A stretch of DNA of 64,000 nucleotides from Endomychus coccineus (Eukaryota > Arthropoda > Insecta > Coleoptera > Endomychidae): positions 256,991,736 through 257,055,735 of the forward strand of contig OY294067.1 in assembly GCA_958510875.1 (NCBI GenBank). Direction: 5' to 3'. Below the pieces are notes generated by a model that saw only the letters and a list, made by a program, of their open reading frames with translations, had not been told where the DNA came from and searched no databases. Each line of letters opens with the position of its first letter. Position 1 is the first letter of the stretch. A program made the translations under genes and the position numbers. Shown here piece by piece: positions 1 through 10,890 of the stretch.

Positions 1-54
1 ATTGATTAGAAATAATCATCCTTATCCATTAAAAGTACTATTAAAGTACTGAGG

Positions 55-86
55 ACCTTTTGGCTACCAAGTAGCCATCATCAGAG
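55..86 (-). ncRNA. hammerhead-like core in PLE-I 3' UTR, copy 1
   Basis: Read on the minus strand: CTGATGAT, a perfect 6-bp stem GGCTAC/GTAGCC with a 3-nt loop, then AAAAGG. The hammerhead core is CUGANGA, helix II, GAAA; here the first motif is exact and the last has A in place of the first G. PLEs are known to carry hammerhead motifs near their ends. Catalysis is not shown, and helices I and III are not clear by eye. Confidence 0.4.
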
Positions 87-117
87 TTAACTAAATTATA
101 AATCAAAAAGTGCCTGT

Positions 118-752
118 TTAAACACTATTCGAGGATAATAATGTAAACAAAGGGTTACCCACAGCTGGAAATAAATCGGAATTTAATAAATTGCCGTTTT
201 GTTTATACATTTCCATCCCTTCTAAATTATCTAGATATTTGTATGTACTGTGTTTTAAAAGTGATAAATTTTCCTGAGAAATATGTTCGGCTACCGCTGA
301 TTTCTCACCATTATTTTCCTCTTTATGGGCAGAATGTTCCTTATAACGAGTTAAAATGTTCCTTCTAGATTGACCCACATAGCATTTTGAACACGACTTA
401 CAATTGATATTGTAAATCCCGGATTTGTCAAAATCGGAAACTTTATCAAATGTGTTGCCTAAGCGGTATTTTAGCTTATTCTTACATCTATAAACTGGTT
501 GTAACGCAAATTTAGAAAACAAACTATGGAATTTATTAATTACTGAAGAATGATAAGCGAAACTTTTCAATTTCATTGAAGAATTTGGAGGTAATGGCTC
601 TAATTTAGTTAGTTGGCTACGTTCCAATTTCCTTTTTTGTTTAGAAATCAAATTATTGATCAAAGATTAGTGGAAACCATTGTCCAACGCAATTTGCTGA
701 AGTTGCTCAACTTCGTTGTTATAGTTTTGCTGGCTCAAAGGGACGTTCAATT
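118..752 (-). pseudogene. PLE linker and GIY-YIG endonuclease, C-terminal remnant
   Basis: The frame opens near 752 with PLE linker residues (LNVPLSQQNY, EVEQLQQIALDNGF), meets one in-frame stop at 668-670, and then runs 181 codons to a stop at 118-120. The GIY-YIG core is clear: SGIYNINCKSCSKCYVGQSR followed by RYKEH, with the paired Cys residues that PLE nucleases carry between the GIY and YIG-type motifs. Known role of the family: nicking of target DNA during retrotransposition in the nucleus. The reverse-transcriptase domain is absent, so the copy is 5'-truncated and dead. The reading between the nuclease and the stop (GMEMYK, GNPLFTLL) is matched in the copy at 16430-16805, which supports the frame. 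Confidence 0.8.
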
Positions 753-779
753 AAGAAAGCCACAACACCCTAATCCAAG

Positions 780-1365
780 CAGCAAATGTTAACAAAACTA
801 ACCTGTGTTTTTTAAATCGACACGGCATAACAAAAAGCAATCATAAGACAGACGAGCTGGCCCGCGAGGAGTCCGTCAAGAAAAATCCATAGGAAAGATC
901 AACAATCGCACCATCATGCAAATGCCTCATTGCTATTCTCAATATGTTATTCTCACCCTCAGATCGCTCGAACAACGATATGATGGAACCCCAGATGGTG
1001 AACAGGCCAAGAAAATGATGTGCGCACCTTATCGAAAAACAACCGAATATGTCTCGAAAGAACCTGCGACTACTTATAGGAATCTTTTCGGGACATTGTC
1101 AATTAGGAAATCACATGCACACTATGGGTCTAGTGGATGTCACGCTACGTACGTGCAGAGTTCTATTGGTGGTCCAAGTCCTAGTGTGGTTGACAGCTAT
1201 AAGCACTCCTGTTCCCTATGAAGGGAGTGTAATGATCCTAATGATGATTGAATATTCTGACCATGATAGGAAGGTGCTGCTCCAAATTCAACCTAGAATC
1301 CAGAATTTATGCTGCATAGCCGCCCCAAGAAAGCCAATGATTTTCGAGGGTTAGTTTAAGAGTTG
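780..1365 (+). pseudogene. R1/I-group LINE: end of RNase H domain and C-terminal region
   Basis: Several frames on the plus strand give the 3' part of a LINE polyprotein. Around 818-885 the reading NHKTDELAREES matches the last RNase H block of such elements (usual form GNEKADELAR.GS). At 1049-1150 the stretch LRLLIGIFSGHCQLGNHMHT followed by MGLVD matches the segment that precedes the C-terminal zinc knuckle in RNase H-bearing LINEs. A frameshift follows near MGLVD and the Cys-rich part is scrambled. No reverse transcriptase remains upstream, so this is a short dead fragment. It resembles the C-terminal part of the longer LINE at 4710-6160, but I cannot say whether it is the same family. Confidence 0.6.
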
Positions 1366-1469
1366 TAATTTCTAAATTAGTGTTTGTGATATATTGAATA
1401 AAGTTCCACCGAGCAGCCTAGATTTATTTTGGCGACAGAAATGTGATGTAGAATCAAATAGAATCAACC

Positions 1470-1645
1470 ATAATCATAATACCCGATACGGTGAAATATG
1501 AAATCATGATTTCAAAAATCACAGAATTATTGGTCAAAGATGTTTCACATCCCTGGCTCCTAGAATAAAAATTATATCCCTCTATACAGAATATTGCAAC
1601 TCTATCAACTTCTTCAAAAGTAAAATCAGAAAATGATTACATGAT
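1470..1645 (+). pseudogene. CR1/Jockey-group LINE, extreme C-terminus
   Basis: Plus-strand reading with stops: NHNHNTRYGEI, then RIIGQRCFTSLAPRI, then NFFKSKIRKWLH-like residues. The order (Y/H-NTR, a basic stretch, a hydrophobic P/RI.N.LP-like block, FK.K.RKxL) is the usual end of Jockey/CR1-type ORF2 proteins. It also resembles the better preserved ends at 13836-14252 and 54341-54736. At least two stops and a length change are present. It is too short for clade placement. Confidence 0.4.
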
Positions 1646-3408
1646 TTAAATAGATTATAGATATGCATCAAACAATGTTCTGGTATTCTGGTTCTTTAAT
1701 ATTACTAAAAAAATATGTAACTTCTTTCGTTTCGATAATATGTTTTTATCTTTATCAAAAATTGTTATGTTTATTATGTTTTCATGTACTTTAGAAAAGA
1801 GTAGATGACTTTGATTAATTAAATGCATCTGCAGCCGATTTGTGTTTTGAAATCCAATTAAAACTGCAGAAAACATTGGGTCGGTTGTGTGAAAGAGTAA
1901 TGTATGGCTAATTATCAAATTGATGTACTTTAAACGTATTGAATCAACCTAAGATACTATTAAAAGATTTTACAAATCTAAATAACTATGATTATTTTAT
2001 GAATTAGCTATTTTATGATTTACAATCAATTCCTTCTACTAAGAACTAATCAAGTTTGAGATAACTTTATGAAATTTAACTTCAAATCTGTCATAAATGT
2101 AACATGTCATATATTAATTGTTTCTTTCAATTTGGATACTTTCTAATATCAAATGTTTAACATTATTCTTTCCTATATTCATCTAACTACAACAACATAA
2201 AAATTTCGATTATTGAATAGAATGAATAAACGTTTGGTTTTGCAAGCAAATAACTTTCGGAAAATGATTTTTTTTAAGTACTATCAGTTTGATGGCCTTA
2301 CAAAATACATTAAAAACAAAAACTCAAAAATAAAATCCATAAAATTAATTTATTTCTATATAAGGATATAACTAATTTTGTTCCCATATACGAACTTTGA
2401 TATGCTTTCTGAGCAGGTTGTAACATGTTTTGCTCACAGATGACTTCAGAATCATGTAGATGGCCCAAAACTTATATAGAAACCATGTTTTACTCTATTT
2501 TGATAAAATGGGGATTTAACCGGTTTCGGATGAGGTTTTCCTCATCTATGGTTCAATGTTTATTTTAATAATCATATGAATATGTATCTATTATCAATTG
2601 AAATAAACCTTTCATATTAATTTAATGAGAACCTCATTTTCTTTTAAGTAAATTGAAAGAATATAAATCTCACACGAAGGACTTTTCAGTATTTAGTATT
2701 GACATTCTATAAATGTATATGAATATGCAAATGTAAATACAAAATGTATAAAGCAAAATTTCTGCTATTAAATTTATTGTTATGTATTATAATTCTGATT
2801 ATATTTCAAACTTATTACATTTAAAATATAATAGTAGGTATATTTACGACTGCTTATGAAAGATCTAATTAAAATTATTATCAAACCTAAAACGTCGTAA
2901 TGATGCATTAAAATCGGTGGATATGTAATAACATTCAATTATGATGAAAATAACAACCCCATAAACCTGAAATTACTGTTTTAATTAGGTAGCGTACTGT
3001 TATAATTACGTAGATATAGATATACTTGCGTTTCAGTATTAAATTCAATCACCTTGAAATCTCAATAATTCATTTGAATCTCCTACCTCTCTCATAATAG
3101 GGAATACTACGTTTGCATTTCGAAGTCTAATATTAAGTCGGATGTCAAACATCAGAATTCTATTTGCTAAATTTTTGATTGAATATGTGATATTATCAGA
3201 AATTTCTAAAATTTTTAAGTATAAAAGTAATTTCATGGAAGCTTATTCGATCCAGGTAAGTGAATATAAATTTTTCATTTGACATGCCTTAGAATATTCA
3301 ATATTAACGTTGTAATATGCTACAAAGGAACTGCAAGTTAGAAAGCGTGATTTTTGCTTAATTCGTTTGTAACGACCCAATCGTTGAGTATCAGTTATCA
3401 AGTAATTA
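1646..3408. other. A+T-rich stretch without recognisable gene
   Basis: Short open frames here have no motif I recognise. The only structure noted is the hairpin at 2517-2552, listed separately. Confidence 0.5.
2517..2552 (-). ncRNA. hairpin followed by GAAACCGGTT, PLE/hammerhead-like
   Basis: Minus-strand reading: ATAGATGAGG, a TTTT-opposed loop, CCTCATC, then CGAAACCGGTTAAA. The 7-bp stem GATGAGG/CCTCATC is perfect. The string GAAACCGGTT recurs in the inverted repeat at 34013-34199, next to a similar CTGATGA motif. This suggests a solo end of a PLE or a PLE-dependent small element. The first core motif is damaged (AUAGAUGA instead of CUGAUGA). No coding part of a PLE lies nearby. Confidence 0.3.
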
Positions 3409-3416
3409 GTGTAAAC

Positions 3417-4000
3417 CACGGTTGTACATACAGGTTTGGGGACTCGAGGCCGTTTCCTATGTGAGGAGTGGGTCCGCTAAGCGTCGACTGTCGCGTAGTA
3501 CCAAAATGGATGGCGCAGTAGTCGAAATTCTCTGACAACTGTCATTCTTAAATAAATAAATTGTGAACACAAGGAATACCTGCGTTTTTAGAAACAAATT
3601 ACGAAATCGTGCATTGTGCCGAAATGCAAAACGAGCTACAAAAGTGTAAAGCAAGAAACTTCTGTTTTTAAAGTGCTGAAAGATGCGGAAATTCGAAAAA
3701 AGTGGATGCTTGCGATCCTGGAAAGAAACCGTTTTAACGAGGTATTTTATGTGTCCGAAAAAGGGGAAGTTATTTTTAAGGTGAGTAATACATTTTGACA
3801 AGAGTAACAGTTCTATTCCTCTCTCAAATCAGAATAGTAAATATTGCGTTACGAGAAAAATTATTTTACTTAATAATGTGATTGTTGCCGTACTCCGATC
3901 CAAGCGCTAGCTAGTGGCTGAGCGAGGGACTACGAGTTTATCGACGCGTAAGACACCCATGTCGAACATACGAGTCCCCAGACCTGTATGTACGACCGTG
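3417..4000 (+). mobile_element. short P-like element with 30-bp TIRs
   Basis: A 584-bp element. The left end (3417-3446) begins CACGGTTGTACATACAGG and the right end (3971-4000, reverse complement) begins CACGGTCGTACATACAGG; they match at 28 of 30 positions. The flanks GTGTAAAC (3409-3416) and GTATAAGC (4001-4008) match at 6 of 8 positions, consistent with an aged 8-bp target duplication. P superfamily elements make 8-bp duplications and start with a THAP zinc finger, and a THAP exon lies inside. No catalytic domain is present, so this is an internally deleted, non-autonomous derivative. Confidence 0.75.
3598..3780 (+). pseudogene. THAP zinc-finger exon of P-like transposase, inactivated
   Basis: Translation gives TKSCIVPKCKTSYKSV and on to LERNRFNEVFYVSEKG. 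This is the N-terminal THAP (C2CH) DNA-binding domain: the first Cys pair is present as C-x4-C (CIVPKC). The expected second zinc pair (usually YVCEKHF) reads YVSEKGE, so one Cys and the His are lost. The codon where a start would sit (3598-3600) is ATT, preceded by a stop codon, so there is no ATG. The frame meets a strong splice donor, AAG|GTGAGT, at 3780/3781, as a first exon of a P transposase would. In P elements this domain recognises the element ends. Here it is a relic between the TIRs. Confidence 0.7.
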
Positions 4001-4008
4001 GTATAAGC

Positions 4009-4400
4009 CTATAGATGAGATTATTTAAATCTGCTTCTACTGAAGGTATCTACAATCTTACAGATTCCTATTAAATTCTGAGTAGATCAGAGTTGCGAAT
4101 GTTCCAAGAAAGAGGAACATTTGTTTGACTAGTGGAGAGATTCAATAAAATCTATTCACGAGTCATTTTAGAGATCTTTTGTGATATATTTCGCTCGACC
4201 GCTTCTATATTAAGTTTTAATTTTTTTTTGTTGGTGCCTCAATTAATAGTATTTATTTACTCGGTCAGTTATAGTAATTTTGGCAACCCGACCATTAGAA
4301 TTTTAATATTTCGTTCTTTACATATCTTGTTCAAGGATTAAATCCCGTCTTTCCTTTTTTTACCTCTTCCCGCACGCTTCTCCATGCAACAGTAGACGAG
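4009..4400. other. no feature seen
   Basis: A+T-rich; the longest frame (4132-4341) is hydrophobic low-complexity without a recognisable domain. G+C rises towards 4360 ahead of the candidate exon. Confidence 0.5.
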
Positions 4401-4461
4401 GTGAAACAAAAGCGCTGTTCAATCGCTGAAAACCATATTTTGTTACGACGTGCATCCAAGG

Positions 4462-4527
4462 ATGCCGCCGCCGCCGAAATCGCTCTTCAAGAAGTTTTCC
4501 TCATCCTCCGCCTTCAGCCTCAATAAC
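4462..4527 (+). CDS. candidate 5' coding exon of a host gene
   Basis: ATG at 4462 opens MPPPPKSLFKKFSSSSAF and ends SLNN at an exact consensus donor, AAC|GTAAGT (4527/4528), in phase 0. The exon is G+C- and CpG-rich against a strongly A+T-rich background, as 5' exons of insect genes often are. Two cautions apply. The same frame is open for about 19 codons upstream of the ATG, and a second frame (SIAENHILLRRASKDAAAA) is also open across the block and stops just before the donor, so the coding frame is not certain. I do not recognise the protein, and I found no second exon on this strand in the window. A LINE begins about 180 bp downstream, inside the presumed intron. Confidence 0.35.
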
Positions 4528-4709
4528 GTAAGTCCGTTTAACCCGCAACCTATACACATAATTACAGTTCATTAATCATTCAACACGTCTCTCTATTTTT
4601 GTGGTGAATTTATTATTCTCATTTCTAAGTCAAATAAAGACACATTCAAATCCACAGGAGTTGTTTGGATTGAATCTTCGACATGAGTCAGAGTAGCTTG
4701 GAATTAGAT

Positions 4710-6160
4710 TCATATCTGGGATATGGAGGAAGCCAAAGTTCCTAAAACGGGAGAAAGGGATGCAACACATCCCAAATCCCTGCGACCAATCAGTCTCACA
4801 TCATTCGTCCTAAAAACAGTGGAGAAAGTAACTGATAATTATACCAGCACAGAAATCTTGAAACGGATGCCCTTGCACCCACTTCCGTACCAATCGGGCA
4901 AATCTACGGAGACCGCAATGGCGCAACTGACAGATGAAATCCAGAATGGAGAGTGAGGAAACTATAGTCGGTGCATTTCAAGGTATAGAAGGGGCTTTTG
5001 ACAATACATCTCATGAAGCAGTCAAAAAAGCACTAGAAGACGAAGGAATAGATACGACGAAAATCAGATCTACCATAATTGCAGAGACAAAAATAAGAGG
5101 ACTTGTAACTATTTCCAACTGCAGAACTAGAGGATGCCCACAAGGGGAGTGGCTTACTCACTAATTGTAGACCGAAGACCAAAGAGTCCTTGAATATACT
5201 AAAGAATGGTGCCAATCGATGGTACTCCACGTCAACCCCTCCAAAACCACCCTAGTTGCCTTTACGAGGGAAAGAAACCTTATTTTCAAAACCATCAGAT
5301 TGAAAGAGATTGTTATTGAATGGAAGTCAGGGGTAAAATATCTGGGAATTACACTAGATAAAAAGTCGTCTGGAACGAGTATGAAAAGAAGGTAACCATC
5401 AAAGCTACAAGGTCTCTAATGGTGTGCAGAAATTTTGAGGGAAAACTGGAGATGTAACCCTAGTACCCTGTGGTGAATTTACACGGCTACAATAGTGAGA
5501 CCGATCATCTCATATGTGTCTGGTTCGATATAGAAAAAGACTTCCGTAGACAACAAATAATTTTCATGTCGGATAGTCAAGCAGCTGAGGTTCCACGTAG
5601 TATGGTCTGGGAATGCTTAGAGAAACTGAACGAACTAAGCAATAATAATTCATTTACCCTACTATGATTCCGGACACCTCCTACGCGATAAACGACAGCA
5701 TAATACTGGAAGAACTCAAAAAGGAAGTTGACAACAAAAGATCCCATCGCTTGATAGGACTACAAGGGCTGAGGCAGTCAAAAATACTTCTGAGAGATTA
5801 CAACCAGAAGAGATCTAACGACAGCATAAACCTAAGAAAAAATGAACTGAGAATACTAATGAGTATAGATTCTGCGAAGAGGAGGACGAAACCTCTTTCC
5901 ACATCCCCGCAGAATGCACTATCTTGCAAAACCTAAAAGCATGACCCCTCGGATTGAACCAACTAGAAGAGGAAGATTCACCTACGTGAAACCATTCGAC
6001 ATCCTGAACTCCCTTAAAGGTACAGGATTGGATGAGCTGCTATAGTCGCAGCGCAGAAAGGAACATAATAATATCTTTCAGGTCGCTGTGTGCAGATATC
6101 CCCAATGCTGTACAATACAATACAACCACGGACTCAATTAGTACCCTGAGGAGGTAAAAA
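4710..6160 (+). pseudogene. R1/I-group LINE ORF2: reverse transcriptase, RNase H and zinc knuckle remnant
   Basis: Blocks in order: PKTGERDATHPKSLRPISLT (RT block 1-2) at 4745-4805; TETAMAQLTDEIQ; RGCPQGE (from RGCPQGG) near 5130; WCQSMVLHVNPSKTTLVAFT near 5210-5265; KYLGITLDKK near 5335; an RNase H piece with MSDSQAA near 5570; LRKNELRILM near 5845; and the C-terminal zinc knuckle region near 5880-5960. RNase H after the RT places it in the R1/LOA/I part of the LINE tree rather than CR1/Jockey. The FADD/YADD catalytic segment is deleted between RGCPQG and the thumb region. At least five frame breaks are visible, so it is dead. A mariner starts 20 bp after its last recognisable base. Fragments at 46780-46890, 49300-49735 and 51440-51860 belong to the same general group. 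Confidence 0.75.
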
Positions 6161-6181
6161 GGGGAGTACTTTACTATCATG

Positions 6182-7376
6182 CGAGGGCAAGGTGAAAAGT
6201 CCCTGAAAACTGAAACTAGGAATGATTTCTTTGGTTAAAACTTATTTCATTCCTCAACATAATCTCCTTGTAGCCCGATACACTCCGTCCAACGTTTTTC
6301 TTATTTTTCGATCCCTTCCAAATAATACGATTTCCACAATTCTTCAAAATAGGCGTTTGTTCAGCAATAACCTCATCGTTAGAGCCAAATCTTTTTCCGC
6401 CAAGCCATTTTTCCAAGTTTGGAAATAGATAAAAATCGCAGGGGCCAAAATCTGGAGATTATGACGAACCAATTCGTAGCGCGATTCATGCAATTTCACC
6501 ATTGCGACTCCGAACTTGTGCAACGGTGCGTTGTCCTGGTAGAATAACACGTTTTCTCTTGCCAAATTCGGTCGCTTTCGCTTCAAATCGGCGTCGATCC
6601 AACAGCTCTGAATAATATACGCCGGTGATGGTTTTGTCATTTTCAAGGTAATCGATATGGACGATACTGTGTACATCCCAAAAAACCGTCGCCATGACTT
6701 TGTTGTTCGTAAACCCACTTTAGCTGTTTTTAGCTTCGATTCACCAGGACGAGTTCACTATTTCGACTGTTCTTTGGTCTATGGTGTGATCTTATGCATC
6801 CGTATTTCGTCCACGGTTACGAAACGGCGCAAAAATCGCGTTTGAACACTCCTTTGAAGTTGTCACACGGTCGCGCTTGTTGTCAACAGAGAGCAACATC
6901 TGGCAGGTAGCTTTCTCATATTCAAAAATGTATGCAAAATGTTCTCCGTTCGGTTGAGACGCCCATAGCCTCAGCAATCTCGTGCACTTTGACTCGCCGA
7001 TCAACCAATATCATACCATGGATTTTATCGACGATTTCTGGCATTGTAACCTCAATTGGACGACCAGAACGTTCGGCGTCCTTTGTGGTCATACTACCAC
7101 AACGAAAATCAGTAAGCCACTTGTTCCAATCGTTGGTGAAGTGTCATCATAATCTTTAACAAGCGATGCTTTGGTTTGCGTAATGCTTTTTTCCATGTTT
7201 GCAAAAATCATTTAGGTTGCTGGCTTCCGATGAGTGTCAAAACAGAACCAAAGGACATATCAGTCTGAAAATTTTGATGAGTTCCAATTAAAGATGGTAC
7301 ATCACAAATGTCACATGGGATTGTCGATTGTGGTGCCATCTGTTTTATTTTTCAGGAACTTTGCACCTTGCCCTAG
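6182..7376 (-). mobile_element. mariner element, copy 1
   Basis: About 1.2 kb. The left end reads CGAGGGCAAGGTGAAAAG and the right end, reverse complemented, CTAGGGCAAGGTGCAAAG; the match continues through CTGAAAA. A TA follows the right end (7377-7378), as expected for mariner target duplication; the left TA is not preserved. The same ends recur on the second copy at 23534-25912. The transposase is on the minus strand. Confidence 0.85.
6216..7160 (-). pseudogene. mariner transposase, frameshifted
   Basis: Minus-strand frames give, N to C: helix-turn-helix pieces (STER, EYEKATCQMLLS), then VFWDVHSIVHIDYLENDKTI, then LARENVLFYQDNAPLHKF, then, after a frame change, SPDFGPCDFYLFPNLEKWLG and GGKRFGSNDEVIAE. 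These are standard mariner blocks; the QDNAP and SPD aspartates of the DD34D triad are both readable, the latter only after the frameshift. About 8 nt are missing before SPD (expected RHPPYSPD). The general look is that of the irritans-like group, but that is from memory and not firm. The family cuts and pastes DNA at TA sites; this copy cannot make a full protein. Confidence 0.8.
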
Positions 7377-8424
7377 TACTATTGTAGTTTTATTACCATG
7401 CTGATAGATAGATAATGGTCGAAAAATTAAGGCCAAAGAGAAAATCGTAAATTGCCTTTTCCTCATTTTGTTACAGTGTTTGCATTATATATTCGATATC
7501 TCGGAGGCGCATTCGACTTTTGTTGAAATCATTTTCTGTTTGTTCTCCCAATAATTAATATACTTGCTATTTTTTTACATGCATTGTTTTATTTCCTTAT
7601 TATTCATGGCCAAACCAATGAAGCTTATTTCTTTTCGTACAACAGAATGAATGAAACACTTGTTCAGGTTTATGAGGGCGCCTTTAGTTTTGTTATTCAA
7701 AAGGGCAAGTTTCATCATTGTTTCAGAAAAGCCGAATGCACCCTATTTTGGGAAATATATGTTGTTTGATAACCTCACGTTTGTTTAATGTATTGTTTCA
7801 TCAATTTAACTGAAATTACCACGTTGCGCTTGTAGATTGACACTGAAAATCGAAAATCTGTATGATATTGCTTTCTGAATCGGTCTGCAATCCATAGATA
7901 AACGAAATTGATTGAATGTATGTCAGCATGCCTTGTCATATTCGTCAGTGGACAAACTGAAGCTATGATGATTACATAATCGATAATTGCAGCAGTGAGA
8001 AAGAAGCCTCAAAGGATTTGTTATATTCAACGCATATTCAGAAGTTTTCCAATAGAATAAGTTCGTTTAATTTAACATTAACTTTGCAAAGCAGATATAA
8101 CAGGGAATTTACTGAAAGCCCTTGAGTAATTTGAGATCCAACTTCTGAATATCTGTAACTGTCTTCGAAACTTCCATGTAAGTTGGGCTTAGAGGGGACA
8201 TAACTTTCTAAACATGAAACTGTTGCTGCCACAACCAACTTGGCATTGAATATTCGATTCAGATATGTCTGACACTAAATTGTAGGTGAGTATAAATGCA
8301 TAACAAAACATGACTTTTTGAGATATAACTTTCCTTCATGTATGTCTCTTGAGGACCAATAAAATTTCGTATATTTTATTTGAAGTGAAACTTTACAAAA
8401 CGAGTTCAATTCTCTAAATAAGAA
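7377..8424. other. no feature seen
   Basis: Short open frames without recognisable motifs; no repeats noted. Confidence 0.5.
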
Positions 8425-8935
8425 ACAATTATCCTTATATACTGAAAATACTGAAGACCTTTCTGCTACTAAATAGCCATCAGAGTAAACTTAATTACAA
8501 ATCTAAATATGCCTGTTTGTATACTATTTGGAATTAAAAATGTAAAGACAGGATGACTCTCTGATGGAGATTAATCTGAATTCATTAAATTGCGTTTACC
8601 CTTTTACATTTTAATCCCTTATAAGTATGTTTCGAAAGTGATAAGCTTTATTGATTTTTCACCATTATTTTTCTTCATGTGAGTAGAATGTTCTTTATAG
8701 CGACTCACAATCGATTAGGAAAAATCCCTGATCGGAAACGAAAACAGAGGTGTTGCCTAAACGGTTTTTGAGTTTGTTCTTGAATCTATAAAATGATTGT
8801 ATTGCGAATTTGGAAAACAAATTCTGGAATTTATTAATTACTGAAGGATGATTAGTAAGTTTTATTGAACTAACTGAAGGTAGTGAATCTAATTCGTTCG
8901 TTGAAAACCTATCGCCAATGGATAAATTGAAGAAA
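8425..8935 (-). mobile_element. PLE-I 3' end, copy 2 (degenerate)
   Basis: Aligns with 1-640 in the same orientation. The tail (about 8430-8520) parallels 20-140 base by base with small gaps. The protein remnants FSKFAIQSFYRFKNKLKNRL and GNTS parallel FSKFALQPVYRCKNKLKYRL and GNTF in copy 1. The nuclease core is disrupted around 8690-8740, where the CYVGQSR block is deleted. It is clearly older than copy 1. Its upstream limit near 8935 is where similarity to copy 1 is lost. Confidence 0.75.
8459..8486 (-). ncRNA. hammerhead-like core in PLE-I, copy 2
   Basis: Minus-strand reading CTGATGGCTATTTAGTAGC then AGAAAGG. Relative to the other copies two bases are lost in CTGATGA(T), but the GAAA box is intact here, unlike in copies 1 and 3. 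Confidence 0.35.
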
Positions 8936-9948
8936 CATTTTTACTTCGCTCACTATATAGCATACAGATTGAGTCAGATCGAGCGGTGTATAGGATGAAT
9001 GTGAGCGTATGACAGAGCCAGACTCATCGTATTGTTAATGAAATAAACAGAAGAAGAACGTGTTGTGCATTAGGGAAAAGGGAGTGTGCATTGCAAATGT
9101 CGATTTGTTAGTAGGAATTAGAGATATGTGGCTATTCAGAGATCTGTTGCAATTTACCAACTGCTGTTTCATAGAAGCAACTTTGTGACTGCAGCATATT
9201 TTGTGTAATATCAAATAGAAACTGCTATTTGAGGTAGAAGTAGCAGTAATAGTATAATGATTGTGGTTATTTATATTTATTAATAACAGTTTAGCAAAAT
9301 ACTGGTTTGTGTCGTTAGTTAAGGTATTGACATGCCGCTTATCAATCACGCCCATTTTGTTTAAGGTTGGGGATAGATGCTATTCTCATCTGCGTCGGTT
9401 CTATATCGCACTTATTAACTGGCAACATACCGGGCTATTTGACCTAATCTGTATAGTGTAAGTGAAGTATTGTAATCGACCCTGGAGGATTTTTTCGAAT
9501 TTTCGCGTATATATCCGTTTCGAACATTTTGAATCGGTCTAGACTATTGTTGACAACATGTCTTATCATGAGAGGATTACGCCGTACCCATTGGTCATAC
9601 CGATTCAAAATTTTGCAAATCGCTCTAAAGTGGTCAAAATGGGAACAGTATTCCTATTATACGCGGTAGCCCTGTTTTGAGAGGTATTTCTCAAATCCAT
9701 CTTCATTTTTCAGAGGGAATTATGGTATTTCATTCAACCGTGAGGACAACCGTGTTTATCAGGTTATGAATATATTTAAGCTGCAAAAGTTACCGGAAAT
9801 TCTCATTTTAAGATTCAAGTGATGTCAATCGATGTGACGTCACGATCTATTTTATGTATTTATTCTGTGCAAGATGTCCTATATTTCTTGATTCTGTGGT
9901 ACATTTTGATAGTTCATGTGACAGCAAGTTTCAGTATAAAATAACGTT
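8936..9948. other. no certain feature
   Basis: No coding motif recognised. A weak resemblance of 8950-9080 to the end of an LTR is discussed among the rejected items. Confidence 0.45.
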
Positions 9949-10610
9949 ATACCGGGATATCAAAAATTATCTTGGTCAAGGGTGGTTGTGAAATCTAAAA
10001 CTTGTCTCTTACTTTACGTTTGAAATAATTATGTCATAATTAATTTGAAGTTTCTAAAAGTGCGAAATTTCGTAATTTTATACGAATATTGTAACACTCA
10101 GAAGTCTTTAGCGCTTCGAACTCCGGGATATTCCCGTGGCCTATCGAAATTAGAAGGTTCGAATTATCTAAAAACATAATTGCATGAACGCCAGACGTCC
10201 TATGTAATTAGCTTTGAACGAAATCATTTTGACATATGCCTCTAGGAGCTAGTTGCGTGTAAGTTAGAGTTTATACATTTTACCTCGGTCTTGTTAATTT
10301 GGGGCCGTTTCTTGCCCCGTGCGACCGGCGCCAGTTGTAATAAAGTGTTTTTGGCTATGTGCCGCTAGCTTTTACCCGCTTGGTGTATATTTTAGTCGCG
10401 AGAAAATTCCCTTTGGTATGTCGCACGTTAGACGCGCGTAGTTGAGATCTGTGAATAGCTCAAACTGTTTTAATTAATTTTCCTATTTAATGGACATTTA
10501 TCGAAAAAAGAAGGGCCGTCGGGTACGGTCCGATACTAAATCTAACTACATGGAGTGAAAACGGCACGCGAAAAGTCGTTGTAAAGCCGTATTAGGTACA
10601 ACCAGTTTGC
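9949..10610 (+). repeat. foldback left arm
   Basis: Begins with the terminal motif and ends at ACAACCAGTTTGC. Scattered substitutions and small indels separate it from the right arm, so the inversion is not recent. Confidence 0.75.
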
Positions 10611-10890
10611 ACTTTTCTAACTCGCGTGCTACGGGCTTCTCACGTGAACGTCGTTCGATTTACGGAAAATTAACTATTTCAAAGGTTCAAAGTTCACATA
10701 ATTATTTCATAATTTGTAGTTCATTATTGTTTTACAACTGAAATAAATAGGTATGAAATTTGTAGGTTATTGATGATGTCAGTGTGACAGTTACATAATT
10801 ATTTCAAAAGTAAAGTAAGACACACGTTTTAGATTCCACAACTACCCTAGACCAAGATAATTTTTGATATCCTGGTATAATCAAGTAAAC

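Larger units (their letters stand above)
1..760 (-). mobile_element. Penelope-like element, 3' end (family PLE-I, copy 1)
   Basis: 5'-truncated 3' end of a Penelope-like retroelement. It holds the end of the reverse-transcriptase/endonuclease ORF (752 to 118) and about 117 bp of 3' untranslated sequence. Two other copies lie at 8425-8935 (minus) and 16430-16805 (plus). All three share the protein end and a stem-loop just past the stop codon. PLEs normally encode a reverse transcriptase followed by a GIY-YIG nuclease; only the linker and nuclease remain here. The window starts inside or at the edge of the 3' tail, so the true end is not defined. Confidence 0.8.

Noticed and set aside
916..1221. 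Open plus-strand frame of 101 codons
   Set aside because: It overlaps the LINE frame that carries the recognisable motif (LRLLIGIFSGHCQL) and has no motif of its own.
8950..9080. Possible Copia-type LTR end (AATAAACAGAAGAAGAACGTG)
   Set aside because: Only a vague resemblance; no second LTR, primer-binding site or gag/pol coding sequence.
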